Positions 33,301 to 52,929 are shown, counted from the first letter of the stretch. The stretch: 64,000 nt of DNA from Buxus sempervirens (GCA_947561395.2 OX387187.1:43507253-43571252); one strand, 5' to 3'. Notes: generated by a model from the sequence alone, not told the origin. Translations and numbers: made by a program.

Positions 33301-34323
33301 GAGAGGGACGAAGAGTTACGATGCCAAACGAAATGGGCAAGTCAGAGACAAAACAACGGCATCAGAGAAAGGTCCTTCTTTAATGGCATTTTTTTCATGG
33401 TAGGAAGTAAGATAGATTTTTGTTTCCGCGTTCGTGCTAAAACAAACCCCATCTCTCTTGATATCTATATCTCTCTGTCTCTCTAAGGCAGAAAAAGGGA
33501 GCAGAAATCCTGCCGACGCCATTAAACCACGTTTTATGACAATCACTGTACGAGATTTTATATGATTTTGCCTTCTTTTTTCTTTTCTTTTTTTTCCAAA
33601 TTATTGTTTCTAAATTTTGTTCGCAAGATATATTTGTGGAGAAATTGCTTGTTCGTCGATTCATTTGATGATTTGGTAAGTTTGTAATGCAAGGGTTTCT
33701 TTTCAGGTCGTGTTTGTTTGGACGCTGATCACCTCATCGAGCTTGTTGCTTTCGGGTCAACGTTTGTTATAATCGTGAGCCGATATTCGTTCTTCTGGAT
33801 TATTTTAGGGAAATCTCATTGAGGTATATTGATCGACGCCGTCTTTGCTAGGGATTGTAGGACTTAATTAAAAAAAAAAAAGTTGATTTATTAGTTTTTC
33901 TTTCGGTGTCTCTATATTATTCCATTGCTTCTACTGGAGAATTTCTTGGTAGGTCTGTGTAGTAATGAATTTATATGCTACTTTGTTGTGATATTATTTA
34001 TTTATTAAAATTTTCCTGTGAGTTAGAGATAGATATATATTTTTGGGTAAATTTGTGAGACGAAATTTAGTCAATGAGTTAAAGATAGAAATTTCCATGC
34101 AGGTTTCTTGATCCAGATATCAATGCATCGTCTTGATTATGAAGAACGATATGACATTATGACTTAAAGTTGTAAATGTTCAAGTTATCCATCATAATTA
34201 ATCCATTCTCAGTTGGCTTTGATGCGGTATCCTGGATGGTGGTATGGTCAAAGAGCGTCGCTAATTCACCTGTGACAAAACTCAGGAAGATTGGTTGCAG
34301 CGGGGAGGTCATATCTGTTACAA
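33300..34323 (+). other. Probable 5' UTR region with an intron, E3 ligase gene
   Basis: A good splice donor gatttg|gtaagtttg occurs at 33676 and plausible acceptors at about 34101 (tccatgcag|gtttc) or later. The only long in-frame start of the protein is at 34324, so the upstream region is expected to be non-coding leader with a leader intron. Precise transcript ends cannot be read from sequence. Confidence 0.5.
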
Positions 34324-37045
34324 ATGGATGTCAATTGCTTATCCATCTCTGCAATCTGTACAGTTTTAAGCCTTGTAGGGCTACAATGGTGGACGGAATT
34401 ATCTTTAGACAAAATTAAATCAGATGGCTCAATCGGTGAAGATTTCATTCACTCAGAGAATGCTGGTCATGCTTTGGAGCTCTTACTGGGTTCACATGTC
34501 ACAATTGTGTTGATTGCAAATTTTGCACTTAATGTGTTTATTCTGCTCATTTTATGCCTAAAGGTAAGTTTCTCTTTCAAGACAAGGTTTTTGAATATCC
34601 CTATGTAGATCAGGACATCTTTGTTAATAGATGTGAAATGGATTAGGTGATTGTAAAGAATTGGACTCTATTATATTTCTTGTGATATCAACAACCTCTT
34701 TCCTGAAATCTTTTTGCTGATATTATTTCCTGTATGGTGCACCTTGCCCTTTTGTTTGGGACACATTGAGGAATGTTGTAAATCATTCTTATTATACAAG
34801 ATTTTTGTCTTTTCTGAGGAAGAAAATTAGTTGTGCCCTTTTTTCATGAGATATCGTTATACTTGTCCGGTGTCTCTCAGGATATTTGAGCTTTACATGC
34901 TACACTTTACATAGGAAGTGTTTGGAAGTTTATAATGAGAGCAAGAATAGATTTAAATGGTGGTCTCATATGTAACGAGGTCCACGAATGATCTTGCTGT
35001 TCTTTCTTTCAGCAGTTGCTTGATAGCACGATCCCATGCAAGCAACAGTTATACACCATAGTTCATAAGTTGTCCATAATGTTTACTGCAAAATATAATT
35101 CTTCACGCAGAACAAAAGATCCATGCAGTTGAAAATCATCTTTGAGCTGACCATTAGGCATGATTTCTGGGAAAAAGAAGTGATCTTAAGTTCCCTTCAG
35201 TAATTGAATTGGGTTAAGGCAGTCTAGATCTTAGTGTGAGTAAATCAAAGTTCTGGGGTGTGAAAGATAGGCTTTTGATGGGCTATGACCCTACATAATG
35301 AGATGAAGTGTCGAATTTTGGAGGAAATAGAGTTTCCAAATCCATGAACTTGGTGTGTACATTCGTCTAAAACAGATTATCTGCTGGGATTCTGTAAGTG
35401 ACCTGGTTTGCCTTTCTTTATAAAGGATGCTGTCATCGTTATGACCAATTCTGCAAATTTTATATCCTAGGCATTTATAAAGAGTAATTGCTGGATCGGG
35501 TTTGGATTCCAATTACTTTCTGAATCCAGAAGATTGCTGTCTTTGCAGTGGTTTGAGAGACCTTTTTTTTCTTCTTTTTCTTCCTTTTTTTTTTTTTGAA
35601 AATCTTTGCGTGGCCCTCCATAAAGAAATTGTATCACTGGGATTTGTGTGCAAAAACCCCTCCAATCACTCAATTTTGTAAAATCAACTTTGTCAGCATT
35701 TGTATTATTGAGGGGAGAAATAAACCTCTTTGATTTGGGATTCTATTCATAACCAGCGACTACCAACATAGATTCCAAAATTCTATTCTTTTTCTTTTTT
35801 ATTTTTTATTTTCGCTATGGGAAAGAAACAATCTGTTGTGGGGACCCGTCTTTTTTTCCATGTTATTTGATATCCTCCTAACTACCAAATGATGAGTAGA
35901 TATCAGATGGATCCCGTTGTGGAAGCAAGTTCATAACATTGGATGTTCTAGTTATTAGGTGGGTAGGGTTGGTTCAATTTTTGAAGTCTGGGTGGATGTA
36001 TGCTCATGAGGTGTAATGAATCAGTTTTCTTTCCATTAATATACAATGTCTTTTCCCCGCTATTGGGTTTGGAAGCATCAGTAAGAGGGTTGAGATGTGT
36101 TGGAAGTTGGCATTGATGGTCAGAAGTTTATTCTTATTAGTGGCATTCATTGGTTGGACTGTTGGAGTTATGTGAACTTATTTTCAGCAGTAGTGAATCA
36201 TTGGTCTTTCTTTTCCTTCAACTTGTTGAGAGTGTTTTTTTTTTCCTGTTTTTTCGCTGGCATTCTCATTCTTGTTTCGTTATTCTAGCTTAGGCTGCAC
36301 ATTTTTAAATATTCCTCTCGTCTGTACCATGTTCTCTTAGGCTCTCTTACGCTACCCTTTTTGGAATCTTGCATTTTTATAACTCATGCCTTCCCTGTGA
36401 TTCCATTATCAATCTTTATTTAATGTGCATGAGCCATTACACCTGACTCTCCATTATTTATCTCTTGTTTGATTTACTCCTTAATTCCTTGCAATAAGAG
36501 TTCATCTGAAATCTTTTTTATTACCATTTTGAATAAGAAATTTTTTTTTTACCCTTTTGAATATGGGGTAAGTAAAATCAAAGAATTTGAAACTATATTT
36601 TGCTGAGATAGAAGGGAAATTTTTTGACTGGTTATTGTTTTTGAGATTCTATTGCCCTTGGACAATATGCTCACTGCATATTACTTTCTGTACTATTAGC
36701 CATATATCTTCATTCTCAGAAAACATATTCGGTTATTGTCATTTATTTCGTTATACGTTTAATAACATTTTATCAAAAAAATTGGTTGTTATTGCTGCTA
36801 TATTTGTGTTTGCAATTTATTGTTGAGGTAAGAGAACGCCTTTGCATGTTGTTTTTATTGTTTTTAACTGAAGAATTTGACTTCCAATTTTGATTAGTCC
36901 AACGTTATTTTGAGAATTACATGCAGACTATATTTTTTGTGCGGTTATATCCATCTGAAACTCGAAAACTGGTGGAACGCCTCATCAACTATGTCATTTA
37001 CAAGGTGATCCTTTTTTTTTAATTCATATATACATATGTACATAC

Positions 37046-37139
<94 letters not shown>

Positions 37140-40100
37140 TATTATAATATGTTATTTTATTGTCCCAACAGACAGGTGGTTAAACTTTAAGGTTGAACCA
37201 CATATGTTTCCTTGAATTGAAGGATGTGAGTTCATTGAATTTGCTGTCAATAAAATTTGTTCATACTTGGATTTAGTTGGACTCTTTTGACAGCCTACAA
37301 TAAAAATCACATGTGTAGTGCTACATCTTTTATTACTTGTCTAGGGTAGAGACTGTCAAAGCTATGAATTTTGGGTCCATAGTATTATAGTTTTTTGTCT
37401 TATTGTTTATTGCAGATATAATAGTGTATGACTTGATAAACTTTATGATAATAGTCAACCTGAAATAGCTCTATGTCTTTGTTCCATACGTAATACCTGT
37501 AGGTCGATTCTTCTTGAAACACTTATACTTGCACTCAAGCTTTTGTCAAAGGCACCTCTCTTTTGAATAGATTACGTCTGGGATAAGTTGTTCGATTTGC
37601 TTGACTTGTATGTGCTGCCTTTGTTGTTTCCAGGATATAATGTCTCAACTTGTAGGTATGTAGTTTGGGAGTTAAGAATTTGGTTTGCTATATCATGTAT
37701 GTTCCATTTTGCACCTAATTAATGAATGATCAAAATTTTATAAATTTTCTTGTTAGAGCAAATGATATATTTATTATAGGAAGAATTTCTTTATGATGAC
37801 AATGTGATAAAAAGTTCATAAAATAAGTATCGTGAAAGAGTGCTTGCCAATCACAATGGACCCTACTTTTCAACCCAGAGCTCAGAACATATCTGTATGG
37901 CTTGATGATTCCTAAAGGGCATTTGGTCTCTTTACTTTCTGTCCATATATAATCGTGAGCTCTTTATTCCAGTCATTGTTAACAGTGCTGGTAAAGAAAT
38001 GGAACTTTCGATGCCAGCCCATTTACCCAAGAAGGCCATAGTATAATGTGAAGAGAATACAAGACATCTACATAATAGTTGCACTTTTCGTTTCACCTGA
38101 CAGATTTCTACTGATAGAGCAAATGAATTGTTTTTTTGTTGTTGGGGGGGGGGGGGGGGGGGAGGTGTTTGCTGCTATAATTTTCTTTATGTTCAACTTA
38201 ATTGCATATGCATTCTTTCTATTTTACAATCCAGTGGATTTCAAATGGTGATTCTTGAACCTGCCTCTTGCTTTAAATCAAATTTATTTTCTAGTATGCT
38301 TTCTGTCTCAATGATCCTACTTGTTATGTCAATGTAACAATTAATACTTTATCAACTATTATTTCCAACCAATTTAGGTGTTTTTTGTGTTCAATAGTTT
38401 ATGCATGTTTAACAGGGGATGTTTCTTCCGTTGATAGTCCCACCTACAATATTTCAAGCAGGCATGTGGTCAACATGGTTGATTGTCCTTTGTTCATTAA
38501 AGGTATCATAGATAATTATTTATCATTGTACATGCAATTACCTTGTTCCACTTTGAAGGAATTGATTTTCTTCTCCATCCTAACATTTCTCATGCTTGGT
38601 TCGCAGATGTTTCAAGCATTGGCTAGGGATCGACTTGAACGTCTGAATGCATCTCCTTCTGTGACTCCATGGGCATACTTTCGTGTATTTTCAGCCTTAT
38701 TGTTGGTTCTCTGCATTGATTGCTTCTGGTATTGCTTACATCCTCTATTTTAAAAAACTGTCAGGAATGTTTTTTTACAAAAAGCCCGCTATTTTCTATT
38801 CTTTGGATGGATGGTCACAGCTATATCTGCCATGTGGATGGACGATATGGCTAGTCTGGACCATGTATTTGACAGGAAAGTCCTCTGGATGGTTGACTTA
38901 TGTAGTCTACTACATAATCTCTTCACCAATTTTGTATTTATTTCTGCAACAGCTAGAACTGTCAAAAATTCTAATTGGTTGAAATTTGATTGCAAAAGCT
39001 GTTGAAGAATTGGGATTTCTTGGCATTTCATACAGTGTTGTCCTTGAGTGGCTGAGATGGTTAATGTTGAACAGGGAAGTGTATGGGTGTTTTTGGTAGA
39101 TTTTGACCTATGAATAGTATGGAGCCTTGTGGTAATAATAGTGTGGTTTTAAATTTTTTTGGAGAATGCTGAAGGCATTTGGGATTATGTGTGTTAGATG
39201 TAGTTGAATTTTGATAATATTTCTCATATTTGTTATATGTGTCAACAGTTATTAGGTATTTCGCTGGTATTCTTGTATTTTTTTTTTACTTGTCTCGACA
39301 CAGGTAAGGAGATAGTAAGTCGATCAAGATTGACCTCCTGGAGATGCAATGTCAGTGAGATTAGACGAATTGTTGCTCATTTCTTCTCCAGCTCGAACCA
39401 GTAATAGAGCCTGTTTGATTTAAAATTCTTGGGAGCTTTTAGTCACTATATCTATCTGAGTTTATTGCTTGTGTTCCAAAGGCTGCTCTTTTCAATTCTA
39501 GTTCTTCCAGTTGAAATGTTTGCTTAATCACCCCCAGTAGTGATCATAGTGATGGTAATTGTGGTGATGACATATTTTTGGGGTCATATTGATTCAAGGG
39601 AAGCTGTGGCTCAGTCTGTAATGTCCTTAGTTGTCATGTTCACGAGGGCATACTGATTTAGGGAACTTGTGGTAGATGTTATAAAATTGGTATTTATTAT
39701 CATCCTAGTGGATATACTGTTGATTATTGTTGGGACCTTCATGTCTAACCTGCTTCTGATTATCATGCTAATTCTTCTACTAATTATGAATGGGGTACTA
39801 TGGAGGACATCAATGGTATTGCTTTATTGACAATGGTCCAGACAAGATCCCTGATCCTGGGGGAATCATATTGTTTCAAATCTTATGTAGTTGTAGTGGG
39901 TTTTGAGGAAAGGATGCATCTTTATGGACAAGTGAAAGAAAGACATGACGGATAACAATGGGCGGTATTGCTTTATTAACAATGGTCAAGACAAGGTCCC
40001 TGATTATCATGCTAATTCTTCTACTAATCATGAATTGGGTACTATGGAGGACATCGATGGTTTTGATTTTATTACAGTGGGTTTGGAGGAAAGGATGCAT

Positions 40101-43100
40101 CTTTATGGACAACTGAAAGAAAGATATGACAGATAACTTTCCAGTAGGTTGTAAGGCCCCCCTTCAAAGGCTCAAAGAGGCAAGTTCAGCCATTTCGGTT
40201 TGTCACTCTTGGATCCTGCCAAAAAGGCTAGTTCAGCTGTAACCCATACAGGGACCATGAAAGGATATCATCTGCACATGAATTTTTCCTGGAATAAAGA
40301 TAGAATATGTATGGGAACATCAGCTTTTCTAAGTTTTCTATCCCAAGGTCTTTCCAAAAGAGCCTATGAGAAGAACAACCAGAAAAGGGACAAGAAAAAG
40401 GGGATAGAAACTAGAAAGGGAAGAGAGCTGAGATACATTTTTATGAGGGCTATACCTCTTTTCCTTATCATGAATTGGTCATTGGTGTAGGGTACACCCT
40501 TTGACTTGACGTGTGACACTTGCTTTTGAAGATTGCATGTCAAAGGCCATCACTCGTAACACTTCATCTTCATAACCATTGTATTGTTCTTGTTAACAAG
40601 ATTTTGTTTCCATAGTAACTTTGTAAGAGGAACTTTCCAGCCACTACTCCTGGACTCCTTATCTTTAAATGACCTGATTTGCCTATCTAACAATATATGA
40701 CTTGGGTTCAGGTACATGACATCTGTAGAATACAACAGATATCCCAAAATTTATGAAAATTTTTATTACTTAGATGAATATTTCTAGATCCACTGCAAAG
40801 TTGGTTGCCTGCCTGAGGTAGTTGTAAAGAAAATGGTTTTCATTTATAAAATCGTGGACTGAAGAACATGTTTGTTCTGCATAGAGTTAAGATTGGAAAT
40901 CCTTCCGCTTATATGATCTGATGGGCTTTTACTTTTTATAATGCATTTGTTTACCACTTCTGATTTATTCCATTTTTTACATGGGATGTAAGGTGCTCCA
41001 AGAAACGACATTCATGCTTCTTGTTTATTTTGCTATATTGAATTCTGAAGGCCTCCATCTTATATGGGTTACCATGTCCTTGTATATGCGAGTAAGAAAT
41101 GACACCATGGCTGTACCTGTGTTTGACACCCCCGGAACCTTCTAAATGCATGTACATTATATAGTAGAAATTAATATAGGTTAAATATTTCTTAAATGTT
41201 GTATACTGGTTCCTTGCAGGATGAGGCTCTGTATGGTAATATACAAAACTCTAGGTTCACCCATGTTTCTGCTGTTATTCTTTGAGCCTCTCAGTATTGG
41301 TTTTGAGACCTTGCAGGTAAATGATATTGGCATACTTTTTGCCTTTTTTGTTCAGGTTGCTAAAGTCAAGCTCATAAAGTTCTTTTGTTTGTGATATCAC
41401 TCTGCAGGCCATTATGGTCCATGGATTTCAGTTCCTTGATATGTGGCACCGTCATTCGGAGGAAAACCGCACAGATTGCCGGAGATCGCAATTTTTTGAT
41501 AGATCAGCAGCAGGTATGCTCAAACTTTTTATTGTATTCTGATGCACACGTTGCAGATATATCTGTAAATGGGATCCTTTTTGATGTGATTGCTTAATGC
41601 TAATGCATATTCTAATTTGTATTATTTCTTTATCCAGTATTTCGAGGTCCTACTGAAGGCCCTCTGGTACAACCTCTGTGCACTAGAATGTATTGTAAAC
41701 TTTGAGGTTGCTGAAATAAATTATTTTCTCTTTAGAATAAAAAATTAGATGTATACGTGTGAATAATGGAAGCATATACTGGCCCAATTTCACTAGGAAG
41801 AGGGAACGGGAAAAGAAATTTGTGCAATTTTAATGTCACAGAAAATTTTATTTTGTCCATTATCCTGTTATTGGGTCCTTTTTGGTTTTTTCTCTTTTCA
41901 TTTGTTTTTATTTTTATTTTTATTTTGAATTCCTCATCTTATTTCATTCTTGTAATTGTGCATGATTATGGCTTTTTAATCTTTGTTTTTCATGAAGATG
42001 CTTATTATTGGTCTGTGATGTTTTCACTGTCTTTGCTTTTTCCTCACTGGGAGTTGGAATGCAGGTTCTTTATGGGAGTGGAAGGGCATTCTTATTCGGA
42101 ATTTTGGTTTTTTCCTCGACATGATGACTCTGTTAATGGCAGTTGGTCATAACTTGCATATTTGGTGGCTCCATGGCATGTCATTCAGTCTGATTGACGC
42201 TGTCCTTTTCCTAAATATACGTGTATGGATTCGTTGTACTTAATTTTGCTCTGCTTCAGCCCTGGAAGTGAATTGTGATGCCAATGTTTCCTGTTATTAT
42301 TGATTTGCTTTACTTTATTTTTTGATAATTATTTAGTTTACGTTATGAGCAGGCCTTGCTTAGTGCAGTTGCAAAGCGGATCAAAGGATTTATCAAATTA
42401 CGGATAGCTCTTAATACCCTGCATGGGGCACTTCCTGATGCAACATCTGAAGAGCTGCGTGAATATAATGATGAATGTGCTATATGTAAGGTAAGCTTAG
42501 TCTGTCCCCTCCCACTCATCCCCCAAAATCTAATTTTCATTGGCTCCTTGAGTGATTAATTATGCAAAAAACAGGAACCAATGGCTAAGGCTAAGAGGCT
42601 ATCTTGCAACCATCTTTTTCATCTTGCATGCCTGAGGTCTTGGTATGATCTATATTGGACATTGTTTACTCTCATTTTCATGTGTTTCTTTTCTTCTTTC
42701 TTTTTTTTTTTTTCACAAGAAGAGAAACACTCTCTGCATGTCTAGTTATATTGCTGATTTTTCATAAAAATGGCAGGTTGGATCAAGGCATGAGTGATAT
42801 GTATTCATGCCCAACTTGTCGAAGGCCTCTTTTTGTGAGTATACCTGATGATACAAACTCCCGTAATAGAGAAATCTCAAGTGATGAGCAGCTGGCTCGC
42901 CACACAAGTGCAGGATTGGATAGGCAAAATGGATCTGCAGATGCCATACCTATAGGGGATTTTGCTAACCAGAATCAGAACCCTCTAGAAATCGGTGCCT
43001 GGAGGTTCTGCTTTTCCTCTTTATTCTATTCATGTTGGTTTGTGATGCTTTCTGCAAGTCTATGTAAAGTTTACAGTTATCCTTATTTGGTAATGTAGGG

Positions 43101-43838
43101 GAGTTGGACTGGATTCCAGTTGGGTGCAACCTTGGCAAAGCCAGAGTCTTGATGGTGCTGGTCCTTCTACTGCTATAAGATCAGTTGGTTTGGGCAGAGT
43201 TCAGATGATGATGAGGCATCTTGCATCTGTGGGGGAGACCTATGCCCAGACTGCCTTTGAAGATGCTGCTTGGAGTCTTTGGCCTATGACCCACCCTCAA
43301 GCTGCCTCAGGGTCTTCACTTGCCACCCCAGCTGGTGCTGCAAGATATACTGGAGGCACTGGTGGTTTAAATTTCCAGAGAGCTTCACCCTCTGTAAGTG
43401 ACAACATAGCAAACATTCTAGCCATGGCTGAAACCGTACGGGAGGTGCTACCCCACATCCCTGATGAAATAATTTTGCAGGTATTCTTTTGATTCAATTT
43501 ATTTATATAGTTAGTGACTCGTTGAATATTTCCTGGGATTTTATTTAGGTCAACCCATCAGTTCAGCTTAACTAAGCTGAGTTAGAGCCTTTATATGTAT
43601 TTCCGCATGCATACTGGCTGATCATGGGAATTCCTGCCCAGATAACACTAGTTATTCAGTGTAAATTTACTATTGGTGAATCAGTCAGGCTGCAGTCTGA
43701 ATCAACTCAATTTGACTCTATTCACTCTCTGGCCATCGTGTCTACTTGATTAATTTACTTTCGAAATGAATAACATTGCAGGATTTGCAGCGAACAAACT
43801 CTGTCCCTGTTACCGTGAACAATCTTCTTCAAATGTAA
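34324..43838 (+). CDS. RIN2: RIN2/RIN3-type membrane E3 ubiquitin ligase (gp78/AMFR-like), 586 aa, 12 coding exons
   Basis: Exons: 34324-34563, 36927-37004, 38416-38502, 38607-38728, 41220-41316, 41408-41513, 42065-42222, 42353-42490, 42575-42642, 42777-43004, 43099-43480, 43782-43838. All have GT-AG borders and phases join in frame (1761 nt). The N-terminal half has about six hydrophobic segments. A RING-H2 domain follows at residues 338-379: C338, C341, C353, H355, H358, C361, C376, C379. The last 41 residues form a CUE domain ([20 protein letters not shown]...). Arabidopsis RIN2/RIN3 are plasma-membrane RING ligases that bind the immune receptor RPM1 and promote the hypersensitive response; the fold resembles animal gp78/AMFR. 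Length matches the family (about 580). I cannot tell RIN2 from RIN3 orthology by eye. No disabling change is seen. Confidence 0.93.
37022..37137. repeat. (TACA)n/(TA)n microsatellite in E3 ligase intron 2
   Basis: A short catacata tract passes into about 40 TA repeats (37059-37137), starting some 18 bp after the end of exon 2. It is likely highly length-variable. Confidence 0.95.
38144..38162 (+). repeat. 19-nt G homopolymer in E3 ligase intron 2
   Basis: An uninterrupted run of 19 G on the sense strand lies about 250 bp before exon 3. It is prone to length error in sequencing and capable of G-quadruplex formation. Confidence 0.9.
39600..40137 (+). pseudogene. Decayed Copia gag fragment with internal duplication, in E3 ligase intron 4
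   Basis: Around 39674-39740 the translation reads CYK.G...[14 protein letters not shown], a decayed version of the Copia gag zinc-knuckle context. After it, a ~180-bp segment (tgattatcatgctaattcttctactaat ... ggaaaggatgcatctttatggacaa) is present twice in tandem (39758-39950 and 39965-40137). No intact frame remains. The host gene is spliced around it. Confidence 0.55.
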
Positions 43839-44927
43839 ACATGAAGTTCTTTTGCTACTAATACTCTTGCTCAAAGAACTTGCAAGATTATATCTTCTGT
43901 ATATTCCTGGTATATGAAGGTAGGTGATATGTTAAAAAACTTATTTTGGCTCACCCATTGCTATGGGGGCTGTTATAGTTCCCTTTCCTTTTCTTCTAAT
44001 ATGCTCACGTCTGAATGTCTATATACAACTTACAAGGGCAGCTTAGCAAAAGCTATTGATGGAAAAGCGTAGAGTTTTGTGCTAGTCATGGTTTCCTTTT
44101 AAATAAATGTACTTTTGTATTATACCGCTACAGGATGAGTATTGGGATCTGATTTGAAACTTATGTTTTTGCAGCTCCATTCTTATGGGGCTTCGGCTGA
44201 AAGCGAATATCAAATATTCAATTCCATGGTACTTAGAGATGCAACTCATATTGCAAGAAACAGCGACCAAAGGAAAATAATCTCCCCTTTGAAACTGCCC
44301 AATGCCTTGGTTTTTTTTTATTTCATCTTTCTTTCAATTTCAATTGCTTTCTCGATTTCGACAAGCTTTGATACAATATAAAGTTTTTTTATTTTATTTT
44401 TCTTCTTTTCCTCTAGCAATTTATTTTATTCTTAGTTCTTCATTTTTTGTTTCTTTTTTTTTTTTTTGTGTGGCTATAATTTTGTCTTTTATTTTATTAT
44501 TTCCTTTTTTTAGTTTAAATAAGTAGAAGAAAATAAAGGTATTGGATGATGTGATCCCTTAAGAACCAATTCAATTATTTCTCTCTTAAATTTCTTTCCA
44601 AATCTCTAAAATCATTATACTTCCTCTTTATAATGACTTCTGTTCTGGAGGTATAAGAGATTCAATTGGATACATAGATCATTTTGGTTTCATTATTTTA
44701 ATTATATTCTTTTTGTTGGTTTAAAGTTGGTGTAAACTTATTATGTGATAAAGAATAAATGAATAATTATAAGACATAAAATTCCACTCTCTCTTAAACC
44801 TACCTCAAAAGTTACTTCTCTCTTGGTTATTAAGTTCTACGAAATGACGTATTAATGAAATCATTATTCTATACGATAGTTTGGTAATAAAAATTAATTT
44901 CTTTTGTAAAGTAAACTCATTTGATTA
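43839..44927 (+). other. 3' flank of the E3 ligase gene
   Basis: This is likely 3' UTR plus AT-rich spacer. Exon-like splice motifs near 44170 might represent a spliced 3' UTR, but no coding is seen. Confidence 0.4.
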
Positions 44928-45460
44928 GAGGCTGTTTGATAATGTTTTTAAGAGCAGTGTTTTTGGGTTTTTTTTTTAACAAAATACCAAAGAACATATT
45001 TGGCAGGCATGGTTTTCTAATAGTTTTTCAAAACTGAAAAATTGGGTTTTTAATACCTTTTTGTTTATTTATTCGTACCTATCCTCGCTCTAGTTTCTCT
45101 TCCTTACCAAGCTCTCATTTCTCTCCTTCACAAGAATGAGGATGTATCATAAATTAAGATAGAAATCTAAGAGAACGAAGCAAAAATTCAAATCACTGTT
45201 TTCCTCAACGTAATAGGTGGAGTATAAAAGTGATGATGGCCGAGATGGTAGTGGTGATTGTTATGGTGTTAAGTGAAAATAGGAGAGATTTGTTTAATGT
45301 AAAAAGAAAGTAAAAAATGACTTAAGAGTTTTAAGACAACTCTTTGTTTTAAATTTCAGCTTCTAAAATATAGGATTGTTTTTGGGTTTTTGTTTTAAAC
45401 AATTTGAAAACTGCTTACCAAACGGAAAAACTGTTTTAAAAAACGTTATCAAATAGCCTC
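44928..45460. mobile_element. PIF/Harbinger-type (Tourist-like) MITE, 533 bp, TTA target duplication
   Basis: The ends are gaggctgtttgataatgttt and the inverse of gaggctatttgataacgttt. The trinucleotide tta flanks both (44925-44927, 45461-45463), the canonical PIF/Harbinger target. The inside lacks a transposase frame. Confidence 0.85.
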
Positions 45461-45463
45461 TTA

Positions 45464-46349
45464 GTGGTGTAGCTAGGATTTTCATTTAGGGTAGGCTGGT
45501 TAAATCTTTGAACTAGAATGATCATGATTAAAATAAGTGTAGATTTTCTCTGATTGATCAATGTAAATCGTTGATACAATTAAAAGCAAAAAAATACTAA
45601 AAAAAAACGCAGGTGCACTCATTGGCAAGCATGACTCAAGAGCCAAGAGGGAAAGAAATATAATAATAGAAAGTGCGGAAGACACTAACCTAGTTGTTAT
45701 GTGCGATTGGGTATTAGGAGCAAAGCAAAAGGGAGAGAGATAGCAAGATGGCTCTAAACGCAAAGTATCCTTCTTAATTGAACCCCATAGCTTTTATCTC
45801 CTTTTCTAATCTCTTTTCTATGACTATTGATAGATGCTGAGAATTGGAGAATGCGTGAGCTAAGATCAAATGGTAGACAACACCACATCAAACTCTTATT
45901 AGCTTGTCGTTTTATGAGTAGATCATTGTTAAGAAATAGCTTAGATGAACCAATGGTGAGAATTGAGATATTGGATGGACAATTTGAAAATTTTAGAGGT
46001 GGCAAAATTTATTTATATAGTAAACTTACAAAGTTTTTATAATTTTAAGGTGAGCACTATGTAGCTCGGCCCCTGCTCTTGTGATACTTTCACGTAACAT
46101 GGTTCTGTTGTTGGAGTAGCACGACCCATAGCAAACCCGACCCATTGAGGCGCCCTTACTTTTACGAAATTATTATTACCGATCGCGCGAGATAATAATA
46201 TAAAAAGTTAGGGTTAGGATCGTCAAATTGTGGGACCAACGATGAGGAGCCGTAATTAGTCTCTCGTTACGTGAACAAACAAAAGAAAGGGGTGGACACG
46301 AAGCTGGTAAGACCAGATTAAAGGCGCCGTTAGTCGACTTCAATCACAC
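45464..46349. other. Intergenic region upstream of ATG8
   Basis: No gene recognised; a pair of short opposite-strand ORFs (45754-46042) overlap each other and look like chance. The last 250 bp become less AT-rich and probably contain the ATG8 promoter. Confidence 0.4.
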
Positions 46350-46355
46350 CACGTG
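46350..46355. promoter_or_regulatory. G-box (CACGTG) upstream of ATG8
   Basis: A palindromic cacgtg lies about 520 bp before the ATG8 start codon, close to the probable transcription start. bHLH and bZIP factors bind such boxes in plants; function here is inferred only. Confidence 0.45.
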
Positions 46356-46875
46356 CTGCAAGAAGAGCGCTGTGACCCAAAAGGTTGAGTTTTTTGGTTT
46401 TTTTAAACTCTTTTTTTTTTTTCTATTTTATTCCTTTGATGATCATGGTTGATTGATCGGATTATTTTGGTGATCGGAAGAGCCAGATGTGATAGAAATT
46501 TTTGATTTCGAAAAGATTATCTGGTATCGATTTTTAGGGCTTTAGGTTATTTGGTTTTCTTTATTTCCATGATTTCTGGGGTGGTCAACTCGGGATTTGA
46601 TCTTAGTGTGTTCATGCGTGTAAAGTTCTCTTATTGCGATTGAAATGAAATACTCTTTGTAGTTTGTTGTTTTGGTGTTTAAACTCAGGATTAAGGTTTA
46701 TGATGTATTCTTCATCTGCGTATTGTTGTATTTTTTATTGACGAACCTTATTTACTTTATTCTTTAATCCTGTTGCTCTTGTTAAACTAGAAGTATGATT
46801 GCTTGTTAATGGTTGATTTATTGTTGTTGTTCTTTTTTTTTTATTTCTCCTTTTTATGCAGTTGTTTGAGGAGAA

Positions 46876-52395
<5,520 letters not shown>

Positions 52396-52929
52396 CTGAA
52401 GTCTTCTACTGGATTCTCTCTCATTTTCCAAGGCATCTTTGCCATTCCCGTCATTCCCGTCAGTTGTCGTCGCCTGGTGTTTATATTTTCATGGATACTA
52501 ACCGGTATCTAATAATAAATGTATAGTTTTATCATTTGCATATGTTCTACAAACTCTGATACTAAGATACTTCGTTTTTATGTGTTTGTGGTGATTTGTT
52601 CATCCGTAAGGTCATGAAGTAAATCAATTACCATTCACTTCAACATGTGAATTTGAGAACCAAAAAAGGGGAAAAAGAAAAAGAAAATAAAGGAGTGAAA
52701 TATGTTTTTAGTTTTTGCGGGCTAAATGAATTCATGTAGTTATGATTATTGATATGTCTTTGTTTAGAACCGGGAGTTTCTTTTGAAAGGTTGGTTGCAC
52801 CTTGTATTGATGAACCTATGCAAATTTGGTGGCTACGCGAAAGACATACTTGCACAGGCCTTCTAACGACTACAGATTCTTTGGGTGTTTAACTGCGGCT
52901 TCATCTCCTCCTGCTTTGTGTTGTTGGTG
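52396..52929 (+). other. 3' flank of ATG8
   Basis: Probable 3' UTR followed by spacer; no gene seen. Confidence 0.45.

Noticed and set aside
38385..38753. 122-codon ORF as a separate gene
   Set aside because: It reads through exons 3 and 4 of the E3 ligase and the intron between them; splice sites and family alignment show it is part of that gene.
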